Source: an uncultured Comamonadaceae bacterium
Lineage (GTDB): Bacteria; Pseudomonadota; Gammaproteobacteria; Burkholderiales; Burkholderiaceae_C
Reading direction: 5' to 3'
DNA length: 14,122 nt
NCBI GenBank assembly: GCA_937893415.1
Contig: CALBWZ010000397.1
Location: 1 to 14,122 of the forward strand
Shown: positions 1 through 7,509 of the stretch, one piece after another
Layout of the letters: every line of letters begins with the position of its first letter
How positions within the stretch are numbered: the stretch's first letter is position 1
Notes under the pieces: model-generated
Told to the model about the DNA's origin: nothing
The model's database searches: none
Seen by the model: only the letters and a program-made list of their open reading frames with translations
Position numbers and translations under genes: made by a program

Positions 1-443
1 AGTAGCGCTAGGTTGTCGGCTTCTGGTTCGATTGCAATGACTTGTCCGTTGGCGCCAGCAAACTTGGATAACAAGCAGGTATACCACCCAAAATTAGCGC
101 CCACATCTACAAAGATACCGTCTTGACTGTCGGCAAACAAATCTATCAGAAAGTTTGTATTGTTGGCCTCATATGTGCCGTACTTTGACAGGTACCAAGA
201 AAATATGGTGTTGCTTGGGACTCTAAACGTTAGACCTGTGGCCGCAACAGTGTCCTGAAGAAATGCCTGCCGCCCCACTTTGATGTCCAACCAATGTTTG
301 ATGCCGTTCATGGCGCTGCTCACACTTCTAATTTTTGTTGGGACGTGCTGCATATTTTTATCGATCTTTAATTTGGACTGTTTGCTCAACCGCATCACAT
401 GCACTTCATCGATGGCTGTGTGGGTCGTGTTAAATCTGTTCAT
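1..443 (-). CDS. FkbM-family methyltransferase, N-terminal part (runs off left edge)
   Basis: An open minus-strand frame starts at the ATG at 443 and is still open at position 1, giving 147 codons. Residues 111-122 read FVDVGANFGWYT, the glycine-rich SAM-binding motif I typical of FkbM-type methyltransferases, and residues 138-144 read IEPEADN, the acidic segment that usually follows motif I and binds the adenosine ribose. The preceding residues (about 60-110, ending YEANNTNFLIDLF) also fit the family. Such enzymes usually O-methylate sugars or polyketide-type products, but the substrate cannot be told. The start has only a weak upstream AGGT, and a second in-frame ATG at codon 45 is possible. 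The gene begins 66 bases after the lipoprotein stop on the same strand, so the two could be co-transcribed. The family call is firm; the start is moderate. Confidence 0.82.
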   Translation of the reverse strand, partial: MNRFNTTHTAIDEVHVMRLSKQSKLKIDKNMQHVPTKIRSVSSAMNGIKHWLDIKVGRQAFLQDTVAATGLTFRVPSNTIFSWYLSKYGTYEANNTNFLIDLFADSQDGIFVDVGANFGWYTCLLSKFAGANGQVIAIEPEADNLAL

Positions 444-465
444 TTATACCTGACATGTCGTGCAA

Positions 466-481
466 AGCATGCACACATGCT
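466..481. other. short stem-loop between lipoprotein and FkbM genes
   Basis: AGCATG (466-471) and CATGCT (476-481) form a 6-bp perfect inverted repeat with a CACA loop. It lies 29 bases beyond the lipoprotein stop. On the minus strand only three T residues follow, so it is a weak candidate for a terminator or an RNA 3'-end stabiliser. Confidence 0.25.
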
Positions 482-509
482 GTTCAAGCGTCAGTGGGTC
501 ATTCCCCGC

Positions 510-806
510 TTATTCCACAACAGGCGCGTTCAGTCTAGTGGTGGTTTTATCTACAATTTGCACGGGGCCTAGCTGGGTGGGCGTGCACAGCGGCTGTTTA
601 ATCAAACCGCGTATGAGTTCGCAGTCTTGGCCGTTGGCTTCGCTGATGAGGTGGTCGGTTGGCGTTTTCCCGGTGGTGCCCCACACCCCTAGACTGGCCG
701 ATGTGAGCGGGTAGGACGCAATGAGTCCGCAACCACTCAGCAGCGTGGCCATTAGCAGGGCTAGGCTCAGGCCGTGTTTTGTGGCACTAATGCGGCTATT
801 TGTCAT
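510..806 (-). CDS. small predicted lipoprotein of unknown function
   Basis: This 98-residue protein begins with a basic N-terminus and a hydrophobic stretch (residues 13-23) ending in the lipobox L23-S24-G25-C26, so it should be processed by signal peptidase II and lipidated on Cys26. The mature part is about 70 residues and has one further pair of cysteines (in QDCEL and QPLCT), which could form a disulfide. I recognise no domain. No convincing Shine-Dalgarno sequence precedes the ATG, and the start lies only about 20 bases after the maeB terminator, so its promoter must overlap that terminator or it depends on read-through. The lipobox placed exactly where a short signal peptide should end is the main argument that the gene is real. 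Confidence 0.65.
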   Translation of the reverse strand: MTNSRISATKHGLSLALLMATLLSGCGLIASYPLTSASLGVWGTTGKTPTDHLISEANGQDCELIRGLIKQPLCTPTQLGPVQIVDKTTTRLNAPVVE

Positions 807-824
807 AGTGCTGTGTACGTTATT

Positions 825-867
825 ACAAATAAAAACAGGTACATACCTTGCAGTTTGTACCTGTTTT
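825..867 (-). terminator. intrinsic terminator of maeB
   Basis: A 12-bp perfect inverted repeat, AAAACAGGTACA (832-843) against TGTACCTGTTTT (856-867), encloses a 12-base loop. Read on the minus strand it begins 43 bases beyond the maeB stop, and the stem runs into a T-rich tract (TTTTTATTT) ending near 827. On the plus strand the 3' arm also ends in TTTT, so some bidirectional activity is possible. The stem has only a few GC pairs but is long and perfect. Confidence 0.8.
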
Positions 868-910
868 ATTGGATCACAACGGCTGTGACACTGCTACTGG
901 GCAGTCGGTT

Positions 911-3208
911 CTACACCTTGCTTTTTGAGCAGGCGTTGGCTGCGGCCAAAGTCATCATATTGACCACGCGGCGCACCGTAGACGAGGGGTCCATGATGTG
1001 CGCTGGCACGCTGGTGCCCATGAGCATGGGGCCCACAGTGACGCCGTCGCTGCTGGTCATCTTGAGTACGTTTAACAAGATATTGGCAGAGTCTAAATTG
1101 GGGCAAATCAAGATATTGGCAGAGCCACTGAGTGTGGTGCTGGGCAAATAAGCTTGGCGCACCGACTCAGACAAGGCTGCGTCGCCGTGTAACTCGCCAT
1201 CACACTCCACATCTGGATTAGCGGCGGCAAACAGGTCGCGTGCCAAGCGCATTTTCTTGGCTGATCCACGCTTGCTAGAGCCAAAGCTGGAGTGCGATAA
1301 AAAAGCCACTTTAGGAGGGATGCCAAAGCGTTGAACTTGTGCCACTGCCATGGTGGCAATTTCAGCCAGCTGTTGGGCGCTGGGATCTTCGTTGACATAG
1401 GTGTCTGCAATGAACAGCGTGCGGTTGTCGAGCATGAGGGCATTCAGTGCGCCAAATGTGGTTGTGCCTTTGGCGGCGCCCAGCACATCTTTGATGCGCT
1501 CTAAGTGGGTCTCGTAGGTTCCTACCAAGCCACACAGCACGCCATCGGCATCGCCAACCGCCACCATGAGGGCGGCAATGATGGTGTTGGAGCGACGTAC
1601 GGCTGACTTGGCCATCTCTGGTGTTACGCCTTGGCGTCCCATCAGCGCGAGGTAGCGTTCCCAATAGCTTCTAAATCGTGGGTCGTCTTCTGGGTTGACC
1701 ACTTCTATGTCCGTGCCTACACGCATGCGCAGCCCCGCTTTTTCGATACGTGCGCTGATCACAGCTGGGCGACCCACCAATATGGGTGTCGCCAAGTTGT
1801 CGTCAATTGCTTGCTGGGCGGCGCGCAGCGCGCGCTCGTCCTCGCCGTCTGCAATGGCGATTCGCTTGTGCTCTTGAGCCCCAGCTTTTGCCGCATTCAC
1901 GACGGGCTGCATCAAAATACCAGTTTGGTAAATGAAGCGAGACAAGCTTTGGCGGTAGGCGTCCATATCGGTGATAGGACGTGTAGCCACCCCAGAGGCA
2001 TGCGCTGCTGCGGCTACTGCTGGCGCAATGCGCAAAATCAAGCGTGAGTCGAATGGTTTGGGAATGAGGTATTCGGGGCCAAACACCAGCTCTTGTCCTG
2101 CGTAGGCGGCGGCCACTTCATCACTGGTTTCGGCCTTGGCCAAACCGGCAATTTGGCGCACACAGGCCAGCTTCATTTCTTCAGTTATGGAGGTGGCGCC
2201 GCAGTCTAATGCACCTCTAAAAATATACGGAAAGCACAGCACGTTGTTGACTTGGTTTGGGTAGTCAGAGCGCCCAGTTGCAATGATGCAGTCTGGCCGT
2301 GCGGCTTTGGCCAACTCAGGGCGAATTTCTGGTTCTGGGTTGGCAAGTGCCAAGATGACTGGTTTGTCCGCCATGGACTTGACCATGTCGACTGTCATCA
2401 CGCCTGGCGCGGAGCAACCTAAAAAGACGTCGGCTCCGCTGACCACATCAGCCAAAGTGCGTGCGTCGGTTGTCTGTGCGTAGCGCGCTTTTGACTCGTC
2501 ATAACCACCAGCACGCCCTTCGTATATGACGCCTTTGGAATCACAAACAAAGATATTTTCACGCGCAACACCTAAGCCCACCATGACATCTAGACACGCC
2601 AGAGCGGCTGCACCAGCACCTGAGACAGCAATTTTGACGCTACCAATGTCTTTGCCTGTGAGTTCCAGCCCATTCAGCAGCGCTGCAGCAGAGATGATGG
2701 CGGTGCCATGTTGGTCGTCGTGGAACACGGGGATGTTCATGCGTTCGCGCAGTTTTTTCTCAATGTAAAAGCATTCAGGTGCTTTGATATCTTCCAAGTT
2801 GATGCCACCGATAGTGGGCTCAAGCGCCGCGATGATATCAACCAGTTTGTCTGGATCGCGCTCATCAAGCTCGATATCAAACACATCGATACCTGCAAAC
2901 TTTTTAAACAAGCAGCCCTTGCCCTCCATGACGGGCTTGCTGGCCAGCGGCCCAATGTCACCCAAACCCAGTACCGCAGTGCCGTTGGTTATCACTGCTA
3001 CCAAGTTGGCACGCGAGGTGTACTCCGCTGCCAGTGTTGGGTCTTTTGCGATGGCCAAGCAGGGGTAGGCCACACCTGGAGAGTAAGCCAACGACAGATC
3101 GCGTTGGTTGGACAATGGTTTGGTGGGCGTGACAGATATTTTTCCGCGTGTAGGGAAGCGGTGGTAATCGAGGGCGGCGTCGCGCAAGTTGTCTTCTGCT
3201 GTTGACAT
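911..3208 (-). CDS. maeB: NADP-dependent malic enzyme with C-terminal phosphotransacetylase-like domain
   Basis: The enzyme decarboxylates malate oxidatively to pyruvate, making NADPH in the cytoplasm. The 765 residues match the usual length of the long MaeB form. The malic-enzyme N-domain contains AYSPGVAYP (41-49), [16 protein letters not shown] (91-106, with the expected catalytic lysine), the metal-site segment [12 protein letters not shown] (136-147) and FHDDQHGTA (162-170). A Rossmann nucleotide-binding site follows (VSGAGAAA, 195-202). From about residue 430 to the end the sequence resembles phosphate acetyl/butyryltransferase. In enteric MaeB this domain is catalytically inactive as a transacetylase and binds acetyl-CoA as an allosteric effector; I infer the same here. 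It has a strong terminator behind it and a 226-base gap before the M20 gene, so it is probably its own transcription unit. The ATG at 3208 has a weak GAGA upstream but fits the family N-terminus. Confidence 0.96.
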   Translation of the reverse strand: MSTAEDNLRDAALDYHRFPTRGKISVTPTKPLSNQRDLSLAYSPGVAYPCLAIAKDPTLAAEYTSRANLVAVITNGTAVLGLGDIGPLASKPVMEGKGCLFKKFAGIDVFDIELDERDPDKLVDIIAALEPTIGGINLEDIKAPECFYIEKKLRERMNIPVFHDDQHGTAIISAAALLNGLELTGKDIGSVKIAVSGAGAAALACLDVMVGLGVARENIFVCDSKGVIYEGRAGGYDESKARYAQTTDARTLADVVSGADVFLGCSAPGVMTVDMVKSMADKPVILALANPEPEIRPELAKAARPDCIIATGRSDYPNQVNNVLCFPYIFRGALDCGATSITEEMKLACVRQIAGLAKAETSDEVAAAYAGQELVFGPEYLIPKPFDSRLILRIAPAVAAAAHASGVATRPITDMDAYRQSLSRFIYQTGILMQPVVNAAKAGAQEHKRIAIADGEDERALRAAQQAIDDNLATPILVGRPAVISARIEKAGLRMRVGTDIEVVNPEDDPRFRSYWERYLALMGRQGVTPEMAKSAVRRSNTIIAALMVAVGDADGVLCGLVGTYETHLERIKDVLGAAKGTTTFGALNALMLDNRTLFIADTYVNEDPSAQQLAEIATMAVAQVQRFGIPPKVAFLSHSSFGSSKRGSAKKMRLARDLFAAANPDVECDGELHGDAALSESVRQAYLPSTTLSGSANILICPNLDSANILLNVLKMTSSDGVTVGPMLMGTSVPAHIMDPSSTVRRVVNMMTLAAANACSKSKV

Positions 3209-3395
3209 AGGTTTGTCTCGTTGTGTTGTTTACTGCAATGGCTATGGATGTTGCGTCAGTTTTTCTAATAGCTCATAAACAGCTTATACGCGCTGGTGCG
3301 CATATTTAGGTGAAGCAGTTTTGCAAAAAGAGGTGCAATAAGTGCATCCAAAAGTTTGGAGTTAGTCATAAAGACTGCAATTAACAAGGACGTTT
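3209..3395 (-). promoter_or_regulatory. maeB upstream region with short repeats
   Basis: No gene is seen here. Three small structures stand out. AGCTCATA (3270-3277) and AGCTTATA (3281-3288) are near-identical direct repeats with an 11-base period. GCGC-TGGT-GCGC (3290-3301) is a short hairpin that continues with A/T pairs after one mismatch. TTTTGCAAAA (3319-3328) is a perfect palindrome. On the minus strand a TTGCAA hexamer is followed after 16 bases by TATGCG, a poor -35/-10 pair, so I do not assign a promoter. These are plausible protein-binding sites for maeB control but nothing identifies the regulator. Confidence 0.3.
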
Positions 3396-3426
3396 AAAAC
3401 AGCACACCCTGATGTGAGGCTCTTTT
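3396..3426. terminator. weak, possibly bidirectional terminator after the M20 gene
   Basis: An imperfect stem is visible: AAAA/TTTT ends (3396-3399, 3423-3426), AGC/GCT (3401-3403, 3419-3421) and CAC/GTG (3405-3407, 3414-3416) around a CCTGAT loop. It lies just past the stop codon of the M20 gene. Only four T residues follow on the minus strand, against a seven-T run on the plus strand, so termination of the purine operon here is likely but not certain. Confidence 0.3.
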
Positions 3427-3434
3427 TTTAAGGT

Positions 3435-4712
3435 TTAGGTTAACAAGTCGCGCAATGTACGCGCAATCACTTTGGTGGCGCGGCGCAGGTCTTCCAGGTC
3501 GATGCGTTCGTCGGCTCGTTTGGCATGTGACTCTAAAACGGTGCGCGGTCCAGCACCGTAAATAACGCCTGGAATGCCTCGCTCCACATACAAGCGTACA
3601 TCTGTGTAAAGTGGCGTGCCCAATGCGGGAATGGGTTCGCCAAACACGGCTTCGCCATGTGTTTGCAGGGCGTCCACCAAAGGCTTGTTGCCGGCCAAGG
3701 GTTTCATGGCGTTGCATAGCAACATGCGCTTGACTGCAATGCTGATGCCAGCGTCAGTACGTCCTTTGTTAAAGCCATCTACCGCGTCTTGCATGACCTT
3801 GTGTAAGTTCGCCTCAACGTGGCTGGGGTTTTCTTCGGGGATCATGCGACGGTCTACTTTCATCACGACTTTGCCAGGAACCACATTGGTGTTGGTGCCA
3901 CCAGCGATCATGCCCACATTCAAGTAGGGATGGGTGATACCTTCAACCAAAGAGGTGACCTGTTTGTAGATGTCGTTTTGTGCGTACAAAGCCGTCAGAA
4001 TTTGGTTCGCACCTTGCAGGGCGTCAACCCCAGATTCTGGAATGGCTGCGTGTGCCATGTTGCCGTTGACCGTGACTTCCATTTGCAAGCAACCGTTGTG
4101 CGCTGTGACCACCTGGTAGCTAAAGCCCGCCGCAATCATCAGGTCAGGCTTGGTGAGGTTGTTGGCCAGCAGGTAGTCCGGGCCTAAAGCTCCGCCAAAC
4201 TCTTCGTCATAGGTGAAGTGCAACTCGACTGTGCCTTTCAGCGCTGATTTAGATGCCAAGGCCTCGACTGCACGCACGGCAAATGTGAATGTAGAGAAGT
4301 CACATTTGCTGACAGCCGTTGCACGGCCGTACATTTTGCCGTCTACGATGTCGCCACCATAGGGGTCGTGTGTCCAGCCTTCGCCTGGAGGCACAACATC
4401 ACCGTGTGCGTTGAGGGCAATGGTTTTTCCGCCAGCGCCAAATGGGCGTCGCACGATGAGGTTGGTCACTGACTCCAGGCCGTGTTCTCTGACCAACGCT
4501 AACTCCGGGGCGTATTGTTCAGCGGTGTAGCCAAAGTCCATTAGCAACTCGGACGTGCGAATAGCATGTGGCGTGTTGTTGCCTGGAGGAGAGTCTGTAG
4601 GCGTTGCCACCAGTTCTTTTAAAAACTGTATTTGCTCGTCAAAGTGCTGGTCTACCCAAGCGTCAATGGCTGCAAAGTCATGCGCATGGTCGGTGTTAGG
4701 TTGCTGAGCCAA
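3435..4712 (-). CDS. M20-family metallohydrolase (ArgE/DapE-like) of the purine gene block
   Basis: This is a cytoplasmic M20 zinc amidohydrolase of 425 residues. I chose the TTG at 4712 because AGGAG lies 5 bases before it (4718-4722); the frame extends to 4802 but that would overlap the preceding gene. Recognisable parts: first metal-site segment NAHGDVVPP (H103, D105), catalytic pair YDEEFGG (E170, E171), lid/dimerisation segment GNMAHAAIPESGVDA (H221), GGTNTNVVPG (271-280), and the C-terminal metal histidine in ESHAKRADE (H396). The usual GRGxxDxKG segment reads GRATAVSKCDF (129-139), so the metal-bridging Asp is Val134; Asp138 might stand in. The gene follows uraD-allC by 44 bases with a terminator-like hairpin between them. 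Substrate unknown; a late ureide or N-carbamoyl compound is a guess from context. ArgE or DapE itself is unlikely. Confidence 0.88.
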   Translation of the reverse strand: MAQQPNTDHAHDFAAIDAWVDQHFDEQIQFLKELVATPTDSPPGNNTPHAIRTSELLMDFGYTAEQYAPELALVREHGLESVTNLIVRRPFGAGGKTIALNAHGDVVPPGEGWTHDPYGGDIVDGKMYGRATAVSKCDFSTFTFAVRAVEALASKSALKGTVELHFTYDEEFGGALGPDYLLANNLTKPDLMIAAGFSYQVVTAHNGCLQMEVTVNGNMAHAAIPESGVDALQGANQILTALYAQNDIYKQVTSLVEGITHPYLNVGMIAGGTNTNVVPGKVVMKVDRRMIPEENPSHVEANLHKVMQDAVDGFNKGRTDAGISIAVKRMLLCNAMKPLAGNKPLVDALQTHGEAVFGEPIPALGTPLYTDVRLYVERGIPGVIYGAGPRTVLESHAKRADERIDLEDLRRATKVIARTLRDLLT

Positions 4713-4717
4713 TGTAT

Positions 4718-4722
4718 CTCCT
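4718..4722 (-). promoter_or_regulatory. ribosome binding site deciding the M20 TTG start
   Basis: AGGAG on the minus strand sits 5 bases before the TTG codon at 4712-4710. It is the only good Shine-Dalgarno match near this gene's 5' end and places the start downstream of both the uraD-allC stop and the hairpin. Confidence 0.75.
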
Positions 4723-4738
4723 GAGTCGGGATATTGAT

Positions 4739-4768
4739 AAAAAAGAGGTTGGCGCTTTATGGCGCCAA
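4739..4768 (-). terminator. intercistronic intrinsic terminator/attenuator overlapping the uraD-allC stop
   Basis: On the minus strand TTGGCGC (4768-4762) pairs perfectly with GCGCCAA (4755-4749) around a 6-base loop, followed by CCTC and six T residues (4744-4739). The 7-bp GC-rich stem plus U6 tract is a good intrinsic terminator shape, although the 4-base spacer may weaken it. The stop codon of uraD-allC (4759-4757) lies inside the loop, so a ribosome finishing the fusion protein would sit on the hairpin. It probably lowers expression of the M20 gene relative to the genes before it. Confidence 0.65.
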
Positions 4769-6523
4769 TTGTTTGAGTAAATGCGTAAAGGCATCTACGC
4801 ACAATTGCATGTCGTCGCTGGTAGTCGACTCCAATGGGTTATGGCTGATACCGGAGTTTTCGCCGCGAACAAACAACATCGCTTGCGGCATAGCCTCATG
4901 GAGTTTCATGGCATCGTGCCCTGCGCCGCTGGGCATGCAAAAAACAGGCACCCCGGTGGACTGTACGGCAGCTTCCCAACGCGTTTGCCAGTCGGGTGCA
5001 CTTGGGGCAGCGCTTGCTCTAACCGTGAGGTCTAGTTGCACGTGCACGCCGCGCTGCGCGCAAATGGTCTCAAGTGCTTTCACAATGTCGTCGTGCAACG
5101 CGTCGCGCTGAATATCGTTGGGGGCTCGCATGTCTAAGCTGAAATTGAATTTGCCAGGTACCACGTTGATAGAACCACTGGGGACTTCTTGTATGCCAAT
5201 GGTGGCGACAGAGTCTCCGTCTTGCGCCGCACGTTTTTCTACATAGACGCCAAATTCAGCCATTGCTGCTGCGGCATCTCGCCGACGATTCATGGGTGTG
5301 GTACCCGCGTGGCTCGCAGTGCCTGTTATGCGGCCTAGGTAGCGCACGCTGCCATTGATGGAGGTGACAACGCCGAGCGGCAAATTCATTTCATTGAGAA
5401 CTGGCCCTTGCTCAATGTGCACCTCAACAAAGCCTAGGTAGCGGCTTGTGTCACGTTGAATGCCGTCGATGTCGTCTACGTTTAAGCCAGCATGTCCCAT
5501 GGCGTCACGCATAGCAATGCCATCAGCGTCGACTTGGTCCAGCCACGTCTTGTCGAACTGACCAATGAGCGCACCTGAGCCTAAAAATGTGGCCTTGTAG
5601 CGCTGCCCCTCTTCCTCCGCAAAGCCTACGACTTCAATGTTAAATGGCAGACGCCTGCCCTGGGCGTGCAGGACGCGTACGCACGCTATAGGCACATAAA
5701 TACCGAGACGGCCGTCGTACTTACCACCGTTTCTAACGGTGTCGTAATGAGAACCAGTCAGCAAGGTTTTGGCGTCTGGTTGGTCACTGTTGTATATGCC
5801 CACCACGTTGCCAACGGCATCTATGGTGACGTTGTCAAAGCCACTGTCACGCATCGTAGTAGCTAGGCTGGCCGCAACTTGTTGGTGGGCTTGCGTCAGG
5901 TAGGTGACTGTTAGTTCGCCGCGTTCTGCGTAACCCGGGTCTGAAAACTGGGCCAAGCCCTCTTGCCAGTCCCACACCAAATTACCTTGCGTTGGGGTGA
6001 CACCAAACAGGTCGTTGAGACGAATTTCAGCAATTCGGTGAATATGTCGCACGCACTCGTCGCGCTCAAAGTCAGTGTGGTTAAACAAGCGCCGCTCAAC
6101 AGTGGCAATGACTTGCGCTTTGGTAAGCCCAGTGCCGCGAGGGCCGCGAACGGCGACCACAAACGGAAAGCCAAATTTATCTAGGTATTGTTGGTTGAGT
6201 TGTTGAATGTGCAGCAACTCGTCCGGTGTGCAATCGGTCAGCCCCGCTTGTCGTTGCTCTGTGGTGGATTCAGCTGTCAACGTATTGGTCTGCATGGCTT
6301 TGCCAGCCAATTCTGGGTGAGATCGAATCAACTCCAGCTTGGCGTCTACGCCACCTTCTTCAAGTACCAAGGTCATGGTGTGCTTAAGCGCAACAAGTGA
6401 TGCAAATGGGCGATGCTCAAGTGCCGCTTTTGCAATCCACGGTGAGTGCTCGTATAGGCCATCTAGCATGGCTATAGCTTCTTCAGTTGAAGCGGTGTTG
6501 AGTTGTTCTAAGGTGTGGCTCAT
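4757..6523 (-). CDS. fused OHCU decarboxylase - allantoate amidohydrolase
   Basis: The 588 residues join two enzymes of urate breakdown. Residues 1 to about 172 are UraD (OHCU decarboxylase, producing S-allantoin), with SHPELAGK (catalytic His69), LTAESTTEQRQAGL (82-95) and the FGFPFVVAVRG segment (117-127). Residues from about 178 to the end are an AllC-type M20 amidohydrolase of the allantoate amidohydrolase/carbamoylase group: GSHYDTVRNGGKYDG (H259, bridging D270), FAEEEG (301-306), EVHIEQG (H369), SHAGTTPMNRRRDA (H405), GAGHDAMK (H536) and SGISHNPLE (H561). Both halves look intact and of normal length, with almost no linker. The fused steps are not consecutive: allantoinase, encoded by the gene just upstream, acts between them. 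The start lies 12 bases after the puuE stop, which points to one operon. The ureidoglycolate/ureidoglycine product is known for the family, not read here. Confidence 0.94.
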   Translation of the reverse strand: MSHTLEQLNTASTEEAIAMLDGLYEHSPWIAKAALEHRPFASLVALKHTMTLVLEEGGVDAKLELIRSHPELAGKAMQTNTLTAESTTEQRQAGLTDCTPDELLHIQQLNQQYLDKFGFPFVVAVRGPRGTGLTKAQVIATVERRLFNHTDFERDECVRHIHRIAEIRLNDLFGVTPTQGNLVWDWQEGLAQFSDPGYAERGELTVTYLTQAHQQVAASLATTMRDSGFDNVTIDAVGNVVGIYNSDQPDAKTLLTGSHYDTVRNGGKYDGRLGIYVPIACVRVLHAQGRRLPFNIEVVGFAEEEGQRYKATFLGSGALIGQFDKTWLDQVDADGIAMRDAMGHAGLNVDDIDGIQRDTSRYLGFVEVHIEQGPVLNEMNLPLGVVTSINGSVRYLGRITGTASHAGTTPMNRRRDAAAAMAEFGVYVEKRAAQDGDSVATIGIQEVPSGSINVVPGKFNFSLDMRAPNDIQRDALHDDIVKALETICAQRGVHVQLDLTVRASAAPSAPDWQTRWEAAVQSTGVPVFCMPSGAGHDAMKLHEAMPQAMLFVRGENSGISHNPLESTTSDDMQLCVDAFTHLLKQLAP

Positions 6524-6535
6524 CGGTGTTCTTGT

Positions 6536-7480
6536 TTAGCCAGGGCAAGGGTGAGTAGCGCGCCAGTGGCGGGCGATATCTTGGCGTGTTGCAACCCATA
6601 CGTGCTCATGGCTTGCTATGTATTCAACAAAACGCTTTATAGCCATAAAGCGACCTGGACGGCCAAGTAAGCGGCAGTGGATGCCAATGTTGAGCATCTT
6701 GGGTCGGTTCAAACCGTTTGGGTCACCCTCTGCGTACAAGCAATCAAAGCTGTCTTTGAGGTATTGAAAAAAAGGGTCGCCATGTGAGAAGCCTTGAGGC
6801 AAAGCGAATCGCATGTCATTGGTGTCTAAGGTGTAAGGCACTATGAGTTGTGTGGCTGTGTCGCCGTCTGACTTATTGACCTTCATCCAAAAAGGTAAGT
6901 CGTCGCCGTAGTAGTCGGAGTCGTATTCGAAGCCACCAAAGTCGGCCACCAATTGGTGGGTGTTGGGGCTGTCGCGCCCGGTGTACCAGCCAACAGGGCG
7001 TTGGCCCATGAGCGCAGTCATGATGTCCATGGCGCGCAGCATGTCATTGCGTTCTTGTTCAATAGGTGTGTGTTGATAATGAATCCACTTGAGGCCGTGA
7101 CAAGCAATTTCGTAGCCTAATTCTTGAAACACTTTGACCATGTGTGGGCTGCGCTGCAAGGCAGTGGCCACGCCAAATACCGTGAGCGGCATGTCGTGTT
7201 GCTTAAATAGGCGTAGCAATCGCCACACACCAGCGCGAGTGCCGTATTCGTAAATGCCGTCCATGCTCATGTGACGGTCTGGGTAGCTGGCAGGATTGAA
7301 TAATTCAGATAAGAATTGCTCAGAACCTGCGTCGCCGTGCAGCACGTTGTTCTCGCCGCCTTCCTCGTAATTCAGTACAAACTGCACAGCTATACGTGCT
7401 TGTTGAGGCCATTGGGCATGGGGAACATCCTCACCGTGACCAATAAGGTCTCGGGGGTAACTGGCTGTTGCGTCGTACAT
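6536..7480 (-). CDS. puuE: PuuE-type (metal-independent) allantoinase
   Basis: PuuE hydrolyses allantoin to allantoate without a metal cofactor; it belongs to the polysaccharide-deacetylase (NodB-like) fold rather than the amidohydrolase allantoinases. The 314 residues match the usual length. Family landmarks are the N-terminal YPRDLIGHG (8-16), VQFVLNYEEGGEN (32-44), EYGTRAGVWRLLRLF (78-92), GYEIACHGLKWIHY (122-135), RPVGWYTGRDSPNT and the late MLNIGIHCRLLGRPGR. It supplies the reaction between the two halves of the downstream fusion protein. It lies between gntR (29 bases away) and uraD-allC (12 bases away) on the same strand, so the three are very likely co-transcribed. The ATG at 7480 fits the family N-terminus, but the nearest Shine-Dalgarno-like AGGA is rather far upstream. 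Confidence 0.94.
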   Translation of the reverse strand: MYDATASYPRDLIGHGEDVPHAQWPQQARIAVQFVLNYEEGGENNVLHGDAGSEQFLSELFNPASYPDRHMSMDGIYEYGTRAGVWRLLRLFKQHDMPLTVFGVATALQRSPHMVKVFQELGYEIACHGLKWIHYQHTPIEQERNDMLRAMDIMTALMGQRPVGWYTGRDSPNTHQLVADFGGFEYDSDYYGDDLPFWMKVNKSDGDTATQLIVPYTLDTNDMRFALPQGFSHGDPFFQYLKDSFDCLYAEGDPNGLNRPKMLNIGIHCRLLGRPGRFMAIKRFVEYIASHEHVWVATRQDIARHWRATHPCPG

Positions 7481-7509
7481 AAGTTGTGGTTATTTCCTGA
7501 CTGAGTGGT

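Noticed and set aside
76..83. Further GTATAC-containing sites (near 76-83 and 11168-11173) as GntR operators
   Set aside because: They lie inside unrelated coding sequences and do not match the full TTGTATACAA palindrome.
774..1151. Plus-strand frame of 125 codons over the end of maeB
   Set aside because: It is antisense to the clearly coding PTA-like domain of maeB and crosses its terminator; other long opposite-frame stretches over maeB, uraD-allC and coxL were dismissed for the same reason.
4713..4802. 30-codon upstream extension of the M20 gene to an ATG at 4802
   Set aside because: It overlaps the end of the uraD-allC coding sequence and the hairpin, adds residues unlike the M20 family, and the AGGAG before the TTG at 4712 explains the start better.
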